Of a stretch of 19,104 bases of DNA, positions 1-5,685 are shown in pieces. The notes under the pieces were generated by a model. The model was not told where the DNA came from, did no database searches, and saw only the letters and a list, made by a program, of their open reading frames with translations. The DNA is taken from the NCBI GenBank assembly GCA_964372865.1, contig CAYJRW010000009.1, forward strand, positions 1 through 19,104, in the 5' to 3' direction. A program made the translations under genes and the position numbers. Origin of the DNA: CAYJRW01 sp964372865 (GTDB lineage: Bacteria > Patescibacteriota > Minisyncoccia > Minisyncoccales > 2-12-FULL-40-12). Numbering within the stretch: position 1 is the stretch's first letter; every line of letters begins with the position of its first letter.

Positions 1-370
1 CGTTTTTGAAATGCTTAATTTTTGCTTTTTTAGCGGCTTGGTCAACTCTTATGGCAACAACATCAACCTGCCATTGAGAGTCAAGAGGAACTCTGTTTTT
101 CATTAACCAGCTTTCGGCCGTTTTCACCAGCTTTCGCTGTTTTTGAAAATCAACTTTGTCTTCGGGTAAAAAACTATCCTGTAAACGCAAAGTTTTTACT
201 TCAACGAAGCTAATAATATTTTCTCTCTTGGCCACAATATCAATCTCTCCTCTCTGGGGCCCTGAAACAAATTTTGCATAATAATTTTTGTCCAAAATTT
301 CATATCCTTTCTTTTTCAAAAATCTTTCTGCAATTCTCTCTCCAAAATTTCCTAAATTTTTACTGTCCAT
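1..370 (-). CDS. yraN: UPF0102/YraN-family putative endonuclease (C-terminus beyond the window)
   Basis: This gene is cut by the left edge; 123 codons are visible from an ATG at 370. The reading begins MDSKNLGNFGERIAERFLKK, the typical start of UPF0102/YraN proteins. It carries the PD-(D/E)xK-type signature: GEIDIV at residues 41-46 (E42, D44) and FVEVK at 55-59 (E57, K59), followed by a Q-rich QKQRKL helix at about 77. Family members are about 115-130 residues, so only the last few residues are missing. The family is a predicted Holliday-junction-resolvase-fold nuclease whose biological role is unproven. It starts 9 bases after the stop of the DUF5671-like gene, so the two are probably co-transcribed. 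There is no Shine-Dalgarno sequence before the ATG. Confidence 0.9.
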   Translation of the reverse strand, partial: MDSKNLGNFGERIAERFLKKKGYEILDKNYYAKFVSGPQRGEIDIVAKRENIISFVEVKTLRLQDSFLPEDKVDFQKQRKLVKTAESWLMKNRVPLDSQWQVDVVAIRVDQAAKKAKIKHFKN

Positions 371-379
371 AATTACGTT

Positions 380-1333
380 TCATCTTTGGGGCGATGTGTC
401 TTTTTGATAAGGAGGGTAGAATTCTGGGTCAATTGTTCTTTCAAAGCAAGTGCGGGAAGCTGTATGCAGCCATAGTTCTCCGTCAAACCGGTCCGGAAAC
501 ACGGGCTTGGGAGTTTGTACCGTTTCGTTAATGCTGGAAGTTTTAAAGTTGGCACAAAGCTCAAAAGATAGCTCAGAAATTATGCGGTACTCATACGACT
601 CTCCTGTTTCAGGATCGCTCGGCGGTAAAAATCCGCGAAGCTCGTCTCTAAGTTCTTCCAGGGAACCTGGCAGCTTTTCTTTTGCTCTCCAGAACTCAAC
701 TGTTTGGAATTGAATTTGCTGTAGGTCTGAAATTCGCCTTTCGTCAAAACGCCGCATCCTTTCTGCCTGAGGAGAACCTGCTGAAAAATAACCAAAGACC
801 ATAAGAACCATTGTAAGCAAAACCGCGCTTTTGACAAAGGCATTCATCTTTTTGTCTTTGGTTGCCGGAATTTCTTTTTTAACGCTCCAGCCGTAGTAAA
901 GAAATACGACTGCTGCAACTAAAAGCACCGACACAACTTTCAGAAAGAAACGAATCGTCAACTCGCCTTCCAAATATCTAAAAATTAAAGCAACCAAATC
1001 CCCGGCTATTACCAAAAGCGCAACAAAAATAGTGAAGTAAAGAAGCCACTTTCTGGTTTTAAGTTCCCTTTTTTCTGGATATTTTGCAACTTCTTTTTGC
1101 AAAAAAGAGTTTGCCCACAGATAAAGCGGGAACATCACCGTAAGAACGGCCAGAGGCCACCTGACAGCTCCCTCAGCTGACCTTCCAAATCCCAAATCAA
1201 GCGGATCAGGGAAATAGACGTTTATCAACTGAAAAACCAAGGCAACCAAAGAAACCAAGCTTACGTAAAGCGCAATTATTGTGAAAAGATGCAAAAATAC
1301 GTCTTTTGGTCCTGTTTTTTTAGCTTCTTCCAT
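380..1333 (-). CDS. DUF5671-like multi-helix membrane protein with a pseudopilin-like C-terminal tail
   Basis: This 317-residue protein has five hydrophobic helices at about residues 14-40, 58-78, 96-120, 128-150 and 166-184. Its layout matches the DUF5671-type membrane proteins common in Patescibacteria. The soluble tail begins with a charged helix (about 190-218) and continues with KLPGSLEEL at 220-228 and PSDPETGESYEY at 238-249. That is the layout of the C-terminal part of GspG-type pseudopilins: helix, then 'P.tl.eL', then 'DPwG..Y.Y'. The likeness is by eye only. Two cysteines (C260, C296) lie in the tail, which would allow one disulfide if it is outside the cell. The function is unknown. 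The ATG at 1333 is chosen because a -10-like box lies 7 bases upstream and the next helix begins soon after. yraN follows in the same direction. Confidence 0.75.
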   Translation of the reverse strand: MEEAKKTGPKDVFLHLFTIIALYVSLVSLVALVFQLINVYFPDPLDLGFGRSAEGAVRWPLAVLTVMFPLYLWANSFLQKEVAKYPEKRELKTRKWLLYFTIFVALLVIAGDLVALIFRYLEGELTIRFFLKVVSVLLVAAVVFLYYGWSVKKEIPATKDKKMNAFVKSAVLLTMVLMVFGYFSAGSPQAERMRRFDERRISDLQQIQFQTVEFWRAKEKLPGSLEELRDELRGFLPPSDPETGESYEYRIISELSFELCANFKTSSINETVQTPKPVFPDRFDGELWLHTASRTCFERTIDPEFYPPYQKDTSPQR

Positions 1334-1340
1334 ATAATAA

Positions 1341-1346
1341 ATTCTA
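1341..1346 (-). promoter_or_regulatory. Candidate -10 box for the DUF5671-like gene
   Basis: On the minus strand the hexamer TAGAAT (5 of 6 matches to TATAAT) ends 7 bases before the ATG at 1333. Transcription from this box would begin at or next to the start codon, giving a leaderless mRNA. No convincing -35 box is seen. The surroundings are AT-rich, so a chance match is possible. Confidence 0.4.
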
Positions 1347-1366
1347 TAACTATTTTATTTTTTTAC

Positions 1367-1392
1367 AAATGACCGAGCCAGCTCGGTCATTT
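1367..1392 (-). terminator. Hairpin between tRNA-Ala and the DUF5671-like gene, possible terminator
   Basis: A near-perfect inverted repeat of 12 + 12 bases (AAATGACCGAGC and its complement) is separated by only 2 bases, so the real fold is a stem of about 10 bp with a small loop. It follows the 3' end of tRNA-Ala by 5 bases on the minus strand. The tail after the stem on that strand is TTTGT and not a clean T run, so termination may be weak. On the plus strand the same stem is followed by TTTATTTGT. Confidence 0.55.
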
Positions 1393-1397
1393 ATTTG

Positions 1398-1468
1398 TGG
1401 ACCTGGGCAGAATCGAACTGCCGTCTGTGCAATGCGAATGCATCGTTTTACCACTAAACTACAGGCCC
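1398..1468 (-). tRNA. tRNA-Ala(CGC)
   Basis: A complete 71-base cloverleaf can be folded. The acceptor is GGGCCTG/CAGGTCC, the D-arm GTTT-AGTGGTA-AAAC, and the anticodon loop TTCGCAT with anticodon CGC. The T-arm is GGCAG-TTCGATT-CTGCC. The acceptor has a G3:U70 wobble, the classic alanine identity element, and A73. The outermost anticodon-stem pair is an A-C mismatch. CCA is not encoded: the bases after A73 are CAA, so the transcript depends on CCA addition. The other three tRNAs here do encode CCA. It lies 36 bases downstream of the cupredoxin-like gene in the same direction. Confidence 0.95.
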
Positions 1469-1504
1469 GAAAAAGATGCGGGGGTTCTCTTTGGCTATGT
1501 TTGG

Positions 1505-2098
1505 CTACTCCACCATTACTTGCATATGGGCCTTGACGACTCCTGTTGCAGGCCAGTAAGAGGTGATGGTGCAAGAAGCGGTGGCAATGAATTCAAAAGG
1601 CGCGGAGGCGCCGGGTGCAAGCGAGGGAATCTCGTCACCGCAGCCGGCAAAACGCAGGCCGCCGTAGTAGACGTTTTGCGTGCTAACTTGGAAAGCGATC
1701 TTGATTTGATTGCCGCTAGAAACCGTGATTGAGCTGATGTCTTTGTCATCTATGTAGAATCCATTGTCATTGGCCAGAATTTGGAATTCCTGAACACCTT
1801 GCTCGGGTGCGGGTGCTGGCTCGAGCTGAGGCGGTGATTCTGGAGACGGAGTCGGCTGCGGAGCCGGTTGCGGCTGGGGTTGTAGGCTATACGGTTGCGG
1901 TGCCACAGGTTCCGTAGTTGTTTCCGCTTCCGGAGTTGACGAAGTGGCGGTTGGCATAACTTCCTCTTGCTCCTCAGCCGGTTCTAATTCTGTAGGAGCA
2001 ACGCTTTCTGGCTGGTTGTTGAAAATCAGCCAAACCCCCGCACCGACGATGACCAAGAATGTCACTGCCGCGACAAATTGTTTTTTGAAAATATCCAC
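1505..2098 (-). CDS. Membrane-anchored, Pro/Gln-rich, cupredoxin-like domain protein
   Basis: This 197-residue protein has three parts. Residues 7-26 are a membrane anchor, 28-101 a Pro/Glu/Gln/Thr-rich linker with PQP/PAP repeats, and 103-197 a compact beta domain. The domain carries DNGFYIDD, NVYYGGLRF (142-150) and TSYWPATGVVKA (179-190). I recall this pattern from Patescibacterial cupredoxin-fold proteins that lack the usual His/Cys/Met copper ligands. The canonical ligand set is not seen here either, so copper binding is not supported. Two cysteines (C153, C176) could form a disulfide outside the cell. The start is GTG at 2098, with a perfect TATAAT 9 bases upstream. The gene sits between tRNA-Pro and tRNA-Ala. 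The family match is fairly sure; the role (cell-surface domain) is inference. Confidence 0.7.
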   Translation of the reverse strand: MDIFKKQFVAAVTFLVIVGAGVWLIFNNQPESVAPTELEPAEEQEEVMPTATSSTPEAETTTEPVAPQPYSLQPQPQPAPQPTPSPESPPQLEPAPAPEQGVQEFQILANDNGFYIDDKDISSITVSSGNQIKIAFQVSTQNVYYGGLRFAGCGDEIPSLAPGASAPFEFIATASCTITSYWPATGVVKAHMQVMVE

Positions 2099-2107
2099 GG
2101 GCTTAAT

Positions 2108-2113
2108 ATTATA
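2108..2113 (-). promoter_or_regulatory. Candidate -10 box (perfect TATAAT) for the cupredoxin-like gene
   Basis: On the minus strand a perfect TATAAT is followed by 9 bases and then the GTG start at 2098. About 17 bases upstream is AAGACG, a partial -35 match (GAC core). Transcription would start 2-3 bases before GTG. The gene may therefore be expressed from its own near-leaderless start, or by read-through from tRNA-Pro. Confidence 0.5.
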
Positions 2114-2139
2114 GCAAACTTTAATAGATACGTCTTTGC

Positions 2140-2213
2140 TGGTCGGGCTGTCCGGATTTGCACCGGAGCTAAATCCTCCCGAAGGACTCGTGCTGCTGTT
2201 ACACTACAGCCCG
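2140..2213 (-). tRNA. tRNA-Pro(CGG) with an altered elbow
   Basis: A complete 74-base cloverleaf with encoded CCA can be folded. The acceptor is CGGGCTG/CAGCCCG with A73. The anticodon stem is AGTCC/GGATT, the loop TTCGGGA (anticodon CGG, G37) and the T-stem TCCGG/CCGGA. C1-G72, A73, G35, G36 and G37 all fit proline. The D-loop reads AACAGCA and the T-loop TGCAAAT, so position 18 is A in place of G, position 55 is G in place of T, and 15-48 is A with C. The other three tRNAs in the window have G18G19, T54T55C56 and normal 15-48 pairs. G19-C56, T8-A14 and T54-A58 are kept. The stems are intact, so it does not look like a decayed gene. Confidence 0.88.
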
Positions 2214-2317
2214 CATATTATTCATATCCCCCGTGGTGGAAAAACAGGCTTCTTCGTGAGCGATAGCGAAGGAAAAAACGTTAGAAACCGAAGGTGTCTA
2301 AAGCAGGGGTCTGGGGA

Positions 2318-3850
2318 TCATGTCACCCAATACTTCTTTTTTGTCATTTCGTCCTGTTTTATTTCCAATTTTTCCCTTCCTTTTCTCGCGTCCACGGCAA
2401 GTTTTTTTAATTTTTCGTCAGACAATTTTCCCAGTTTTTCAATTTCCTTTTCCAAAAATTCTTTTTTGTTCTTTTTTGGGTCCTCTAAAACATAGCTAAG
2501 TAGGACATCTAATATTTGTCCTATCTTGGGCCCTTGTCCTATCTTCAATATTATCATTACATCCTGTCCGTTGACCTTAAGCATTTTAACAGAGATTGGG
2601 TCTTGGGAAACCTTTTCAATAAGATATCTCAGATGCCTTAGTTTATATGGTTCTGCTTTGGGCACGCCCGAACCAATTCTGTCTGCCATCCTTACTTGGA
2701 GCAATTCCTCCATATTTCCAGGGCCTACCTGACGAACCAGTCGTCTGACAGAAGAAGCAGTAACTTCGCCGACATTATAGTAAAAAAGGTGGTATCTGAC
2801 AAGCTTGGCTATTTTTTCAATGTCTTTTTTTGGGAATCTCAGCCGATTTAAGATTTGGGCTGTCATTTTTGCGCCGACAATTTCGTGGCCGTAAAAAGTG
2901 GAGTCAGGACCATCGCCTTTTTTGACGCGAGGTTTTCCAATGTCGTGAAACAAAGAGGCAATTCTTACATGTTTATTAAAATTTTTTTCCGCCGAGTATT
3001 TCAGAGCAAATAAGTTGTGGTGATAGCAGTCATAAATATGGTGCTTATTCTGCCCTACTCCATAACCCTCTTCCAGCTCAGGAACAATATATTTTAAAAG
3101 GCCGAGTTCTCTTAAAAGTTCTATGCTGTCCTCGGCTCTTTCAGTCATAATTACCTTTACAAATTCATCTCTAATACGCTCTTTGGAAATCGCCTGAAGC
3201 CAGTGAGAGTTTTTCTTAACTGCCTCTGCCGTTTTTGGCTCAACTTCAAACCCTAAAGTTGTCGCCAGTCGCACAGCCCTGAGCATCCTTAAAGCATCCT
3301 CTGAAAACCTGTCTTCCGGGTTGCCGACTGCCCGAATAATTTTCTCTTTAAGATCTCTTTGGCCATCAAAAGGGTCAATAACTCTAATTTTTAATTTCCC
3401 TGCCGGATAAATTCCACCCGCCCCTTTCCCATAAAATTGAGCTAAGGGTTGTGGCTCGAGTGAAAGTGTCTTTTTTACCCCCATTGCCATGCTATTCACT
3501 GTAAAATCTCTCCTGGCAAGATCTTCTTCAATTGTTGTGGCAAATTTAACTTCGTCCGGGTGGCGCTTATCAGTGTATTTGGCTTCTGAACGAAAAGTCG
3601 TTATTTCTATTTCTTTTAGTTTTGGGCTCTGGCTGTCTGTTTGAACGGTAACTGTAAAAAATTGGTTGCTGTAAAAACTCTTTGGGAAAATCCTCTGTAT
3701 TTCTTGTGGTTTAGCTGAAGTTGCCACATCCCAGTCGTCCGGCTCCGCGCCTCTTAATAAATCCCGAACACACCCACCAACAATATAGGCATCAAAGCCT
3801 GCTTTCTCCAGTTGGGAAATTACAGATTTTACTTCTTTGGGAATTTTCAT
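2318..3850 (-). CDS. cca: CCA tRNA nucleotidyltransferase / poly(A) polymerase family protein with HD domain
   Basis: This 510-residue class II nucleotidyltransferase would act in the cytoplasm on tRNA 3' ends. Motifs in order: GGCVRDLL at 25-32 (substrate loop), the DWD catalytic pair at 39-41, DLARRDFTVNSMA at 110-122, GNPEDRFSEDALRMLRAVR at 176-194 and ERIRDE at 224-229. An HD domain follows with H270/H271, HH at 277-278, FHDIGKP at 301-307, GHE at 321-323 and MAD at 388-390. This is the HD-containing bacterial CCA-enzyme layout. Between about 135 and 155 it has a small G-rich insertion (YGKGAGGIYPAGK). The C-terminal 60 residues are lysine-rich and likely contact RNA. A CCA role fits the nearby tRNA-Ala gene, which lacks encoded CCA. 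Sequence alone does not exclude poly(A) polymerase activity. On the minus strand a TAGAAT box lies 15 bases before the ATG. Confidence 0.9.
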   Translation of the reverse strand: MKIPKEVKSVISQLEKAGFDAYIVGGCVRDLLRGAEPDDWDVATSAKPQEIQRIFPKSFYSNQFFTVTVQTDSQSPKLKEIEITTFRSEAKYTDKRHPDEVKFATTIEEDLARRDFTVNSMAMGVKKTLSLEPQPLAQFYGKGAGGIYPAGKLKIRVIDPFDGQRDLKEKIIRAVGNPEDRFSEDALRMLRAVRLATTLGFEVEPKTAEAVKKNSHWLQAISKERIRDEFVKVIMTERAEDSIELLRELGLLKYIVPELEEGYGVGQNKHHIYDCYHHNLFALKYSAEKNFNKHVRIASLFHDIGKPRVKKGDGPDSTFYGHEIVGAKMTAQILNRLRFPKKDIEKIAKLVRYHLFYYNVGEVTASSVRRLVRQVGPGNMEELLQVRMADRIGSGVPKAEPYKLRHLRYLIEKVSQDPISVKMLKVNGQDVMIILKIGQGPKIGQILDVLLSYVLEDPKKNKKEFLEKEIEKLGKLSDEKLKKLAVDARKGREKLEIKQDEMTKKKYWVT

Positions 3851-3915
3851 AAGCTCTGTGGATAGATTCTATATCAAAATTTGCCTTTTTTCAATTATTT
3901 CTGGTAGAATATATA

Positions 3916-4030
3916 AACCAGCTTCGCTGGTTCTCGCTTCCGCCCTCCTGAAAGGAGGGGTAAGCGAGCCCTGGGTCTATTATATAACCACCCAAAGGTA
4001 GACCCGCAAAACTAACTTCGTTAATTTTGC
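3916..4030. repeat. Four consecutive hairpins upstream of tRNA-Arg
   Basis: Four inverted repeats follow each other almost without gaps. (1) 3916-3932, AACCAGC-TTC-GCTGGTT. (2) 3933-3968, an outer stem CTCGCTT/AAGCGAG around an inner stem CCCTCCT-gaa-AGGAGGG. (3) 3973-4005, GGGTCTA/TAGACCC with a 19-base loop. (4) 4006-4030, GCAAAA(C)TAAC-TTC-GTTA(A)TTTTGC, whose last two bases are already the first two of tRNA-Arg. No gene overlaps them. They could be a tRNA leader, small mobile palindromes of REP type, or a terminator relic. None is followed by a proper T run. Confidence 0.6.
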
Positions 4031-4104
4031 CCCTGTGGTGTAATGGATAACATATCTGCCTTCGAAGCAGAGGACTGCAAGTTCAACTCTTGCCGGGGGC
4101 ACCA
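4029..4104 (+). tRNA. tRNA-Arg(TCG)
   Basis: A complete 76-base cloverleaf with encoded CCA can be folded. The acceptor is GCCCCTG/CGGGGGC, the D-arm GTGT-AATGGATA-ACAT with G18G19 and A20, the anticodon stem TCTGC/GCAGA and the loop CTTCGAA. The T-arm is GCAAG-TTCAACT-CTTGC and position 73 is A. A20 with C35 of the anticodon is the usual arginine identity. The ATG of the pilin gene lies only 2 bases after the CCA end. Confidence 0.95.
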
Positions 4105-4106
4105 CA

Positions 4107-4562
4107 ATGAGAAAATTTTCAGTTTTCAATTTTCGATTTTCAATTATATTTATAGCTGTTCTTTTAGGAACTTTGCTTTTGCCTTTGGTTTCTTTGGCGA
4201 CGCACGGAGATCGCCTTGTCCCCTGCGGTAATCCAGGACAACCTCCCTGTCAATTCTGTCATTTTTTTGTTTTGTTTAAAAATGTTATTGATTTTCTCTT
4301 GGTACACATTATCCCTATTTTAGCTGTTTTAATGATAGTTATTGGCGGATTTATGTATGTTTTCGCTTATTTTGGAGCAATAGGCGGCGAGGGAGGCCCT
4401 GCTCTGCTTTCACGCGCCAGAAGTTTGTTTACTTATACAATATTCGGGCTCATCATAATCTATGCTTCCTGGTTGTTTGTTAATCTTTTTTTCCAGGTAA
4501 TTGGAGTGGCCGACTGGACTGGCCTAAAAGAGGGCTGGTGGAAAATCAGTTGCCCGATATAG
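4107..4562 (+). CDS. Small T4SS-type pilin (TrbC/VirB2-like two-helix protein)
   Basis: This 151-residue exported protein has a signal peptide of about 31 residues ending LVSLA. A short cysteine-containing loop follows (CGNPGQPPCQFC at about 40-51). Two membrane helices lie at about 57-85 and 107-132, and the tail ends WWKISCPI. The order signal peptide, two helices and short loop is that of VirB2/TrbC-type pilins and of the 'T4SS_pilin' family found widely in Patescibacteria. The four cysteines of the mature protein would be outside the cell and may form two disulfides. It lies alone between tRNA-Arg (2 bases upstream) and tRNA-Lys (25 bases downstream), away from the larger pilin cluster at 14704-18892. 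No Shine-Dalgarno is possible in the 2-base gap; the tRNA 3' end is the upstream sequence. An eight-base T run follows the stop. Confidence 0.72.
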   Translation: MRKFSVFNFRFSIIFIAVLLGTLLLPLVSLATHGDRLVPCGNPGQPPCQFCHFFVLFKNVIDFLLVHIIPILAVLMIVIGGFMYVFAYFGAIGGEGGPALLSRARSLFTYTIFGLIIIYASWLFVNLFFQVIGVADWTGLKEGWWKISCPI

Positions 4563-4587
4563 TTTTAGTTTTTTTTAAACTCGCTTC

Positions 4588-4661
4588 GCCCCCGTAACTC
4601 AATGGTAGAGTAGCGGACTCTTAATCCGTAAATCTCAGTTCGACTCTGAGCGGGGGCACCA
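4588..4661 (+). tRNA. tRNA-Lys(CTT)
   Basis: A complete 74-base cloverleaf with encoded CCA can be folded. The acceptor is GCCCCCG/CGGGGGC (7 bp, all Watson-Crick), the D-arm ACTC-AATGGTA-GAGT, the anticodon stem GCGGA/TCCGT and the loop CTCTTAA with anticodon CTT. The T-arm is CTCAG-TTCGACT-CTGAG and position 73 is A. It lies 25 bases after the pilin stop codon. Confidence 0.95.
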
Positions 4662-4798
4662 GTAAGGAATTTGCAAGTGGTTTCGATTCGCCTCGCTTCG
4701 CTCGGCGATTGTTTTGTACAGAATTTTGGGGGTAAAAATCAATTCCTGATTTCGCTTTCGGGGCAAGAAAATTTTTTAATCATAACAATTGAATTTAT
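4662..4798. other. Short intergenic stretch with one hairpin
   Basis: There are 137 bases between tRNA-Lys and the next gene. At 4689-4707 a small hairpin forms (CGCC/GGCG outer, GC-TTC-GC inner, with a 2x2 internal loop). The heptamer GCTTCGC at 4695 also occurs at 3921 and 4583 and, inverted, at 5387. No coding sequence or clear promoter is seen. Confidence 0.45.
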
Positions 4799-5323
4799 AT
4801 GAACCGAGGATTTGCAAGCATTGCACTCATAATTGGTTTGGTCGTTATCGTCCTTGGTGCGTTAGGCTATATCGTTTTTATGAAAAAACCAAGTGTCCTT
4901 ACCGCTGTACCGACTAGCGACAGATCTAATTTTTTATACGTGAACGGCGGAGGTCCATATTACTATGATAGCGAAGGGAAATACTCTATTCGAATCCTAA
5001 ATGGCAAGCTCATAAAATATGTAACGACTGAGATTACGATTCTGGAAGACAGAAATGCTAAGTTACCAAGTAGTGATCCCAAGTTGTTTATCTATGATGT
5101 CACCAAAAATGAAGGGAGGGAGGTTTCTTTCGGAGAAGCAGAAAAATTAAATCTTGACTCAAATAGGGAATCTCCAGATGGACTTGGGGTGATACTGGAT
5201 AAGGGTTCTGTATATCTCGCAGTGAGAGGTACTGACTATCAATCCGCTAAGATTGTCAAGAAACTTAATATCCAATTAAGTGAAAGTTTTAATAATTTCC
5301 GTTTTCTTGGATGGATAGAATAA
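4799..5323 (+). CDS. Hypothetical membrane-anchored protein
   Basis: I do not recognise this 174-residue protein. It begins MNRGFASIALIIGLVVIVLG and has one hydrophobic helix at about residues 5-27. This N-terminus is of a kind common in Patescibacterial exported proteins and recalls a prepilin start, but the glutamate expected at position 5 of a mature pilin is absent, so a pilin call is not supported. The remainder (about 40-174) is a soluble domain, probably extracytoplasmic, with a glycine/tyrosine patch NGGGPYYYDSEGKYSIRIL at about 49-67 and alternating beta-like segments. It contains no cysteine. It stands alone, followed by a stretch without genes. No Shine-Dalgarno sequence precedes the ATG. 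It is probably a real gene given its clean signal anchor and coding-like composition. Confidence 0.6.
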   Translation: MNRGFASIALIIGLVVIVLGALGYIVFMKKPSVLTAVPTSDRSNFLYVNGGGPYYYDSEGKYSIRILNGKLIKYVTTEITILEDRNAKLPSSDPKLFIYDVTKNEGREVSFGEAEKLNLDSNRESPDGLGVILDKGSVYLAVRGTDYQSAKIVKKLNIQLSESFNNFRFLGWIE

Positions 5324-5635
5324 TCGTTGCCGTCTTGCGCACCAAACCTAGTCCGCCAAAGAAAAACTTGTCCCGATTTTGTATGAGCGAAGCGAATATA
5401 TCCCGATCGAAAGATCGAGGACTCTCAATGCAATCGGAGCAAAATCGAGGATACTCGATTTCAAACAAAATCAAAGATTTTGATGAAATCGAGAAAATTG
5501 TCAGCAGTGCGGCTCCGTTGCCTTTCCGGATTTCGCGGGGGGACTTCCTCGCCCGCGACAGCAGTCGGGGCGAAATGCGTTCGAACTATCTTAAGTATTC
5601 TGCACAGAATTTCATTTAAGCATATAAGCATTGAC

Positions 5636-5665
5636 GCATTTAAACATGCTTTTATGTTTAAATGC
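5636..5665. repeat. Perfect 12-bp inverted repeat before rpsO
   Basis: GCATTTAAACAT at 5636-5647 and its exact complement at 5654-5665 flank a 6-base loop GCTTTT. A TTGACG (-35-like) touches its left side at 5631-5636. A second upstream copy of the left arm (AAGCATT near 5626-5632) could pair with AATGCTT at 5661-5667 instead. It could be a dyad operator at the rpsO promoter or, if transcribed, an RNA hairpin used for S15 autocontrol. Confidence 0.6.
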
Positions 5666-5673
5666 TTATGTGT

Positions 5674-5679
5674 TAAAAT
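5674..5679 (+). promoter_or_regulatory. Candidate -10 box for rpsO
   Basis: TAAAAT (5 of 6 matches to TATAAT) ends 6 bases before the rpsO ATG at 5686, which would place the transcript start on the start codon. The -35 at 17 bases' spacing is weak (TTTATG). An alternative promoter is TTGACG at 5631 with TATGTT at 5653, spaced 16 bases and overlapping the palindrome. Confidence 0.4.
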
Positions 5680-5685
5680 GATCGT

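Larger units (their letters stand above)
5324..5685. other. 362-base gene-free region with strong RNA-like structure
   Basis: No convincing gene is seen. The stretch holds a GNRA-capped hairpin at 5404-5417 (CGATC-GAAA-GATCG) and a hairpin at 5442-5461 (AAATCGAG-GATA-CTCGATTT). A longer competing stem at 5454-5493 pairs CTCGATTTC with GAAATCGAG around an inner CAAAATC/GATTTTG stem. A GC-rich island lies at about 5501-5580 (53 of 80 bases G or C by my count). Inside the island ATTTCGC (5530-5536) pairs with GCGAAAT (5570-5576), and TCGCGGG can alternatively pair with CCCGCGA. The 12-bp palindrome at 5636-5665 is listed separately. Two ORFs of 60-100 codons cross this area in different frames. 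They follow the stems rather than any known family and are left out. A structured small RNA, an rpsO leader, or a dispersed repeat are the main readings. Confidence 0.55.

Noticed and set aside
3953..3960. Perfect Shine-Dalgarno AGGAGG as a ribosome binding site
   Set aside because: No start codon with an open frame follows at a suitable distance, and the bases are paired in a hairpin.
4799..4880. The 4799 protein as a type IV pilin
   Set aside because: It starts with a G-F junction and a hydrophobic helix, but the conserved Glu5 and further pilin features are absent.
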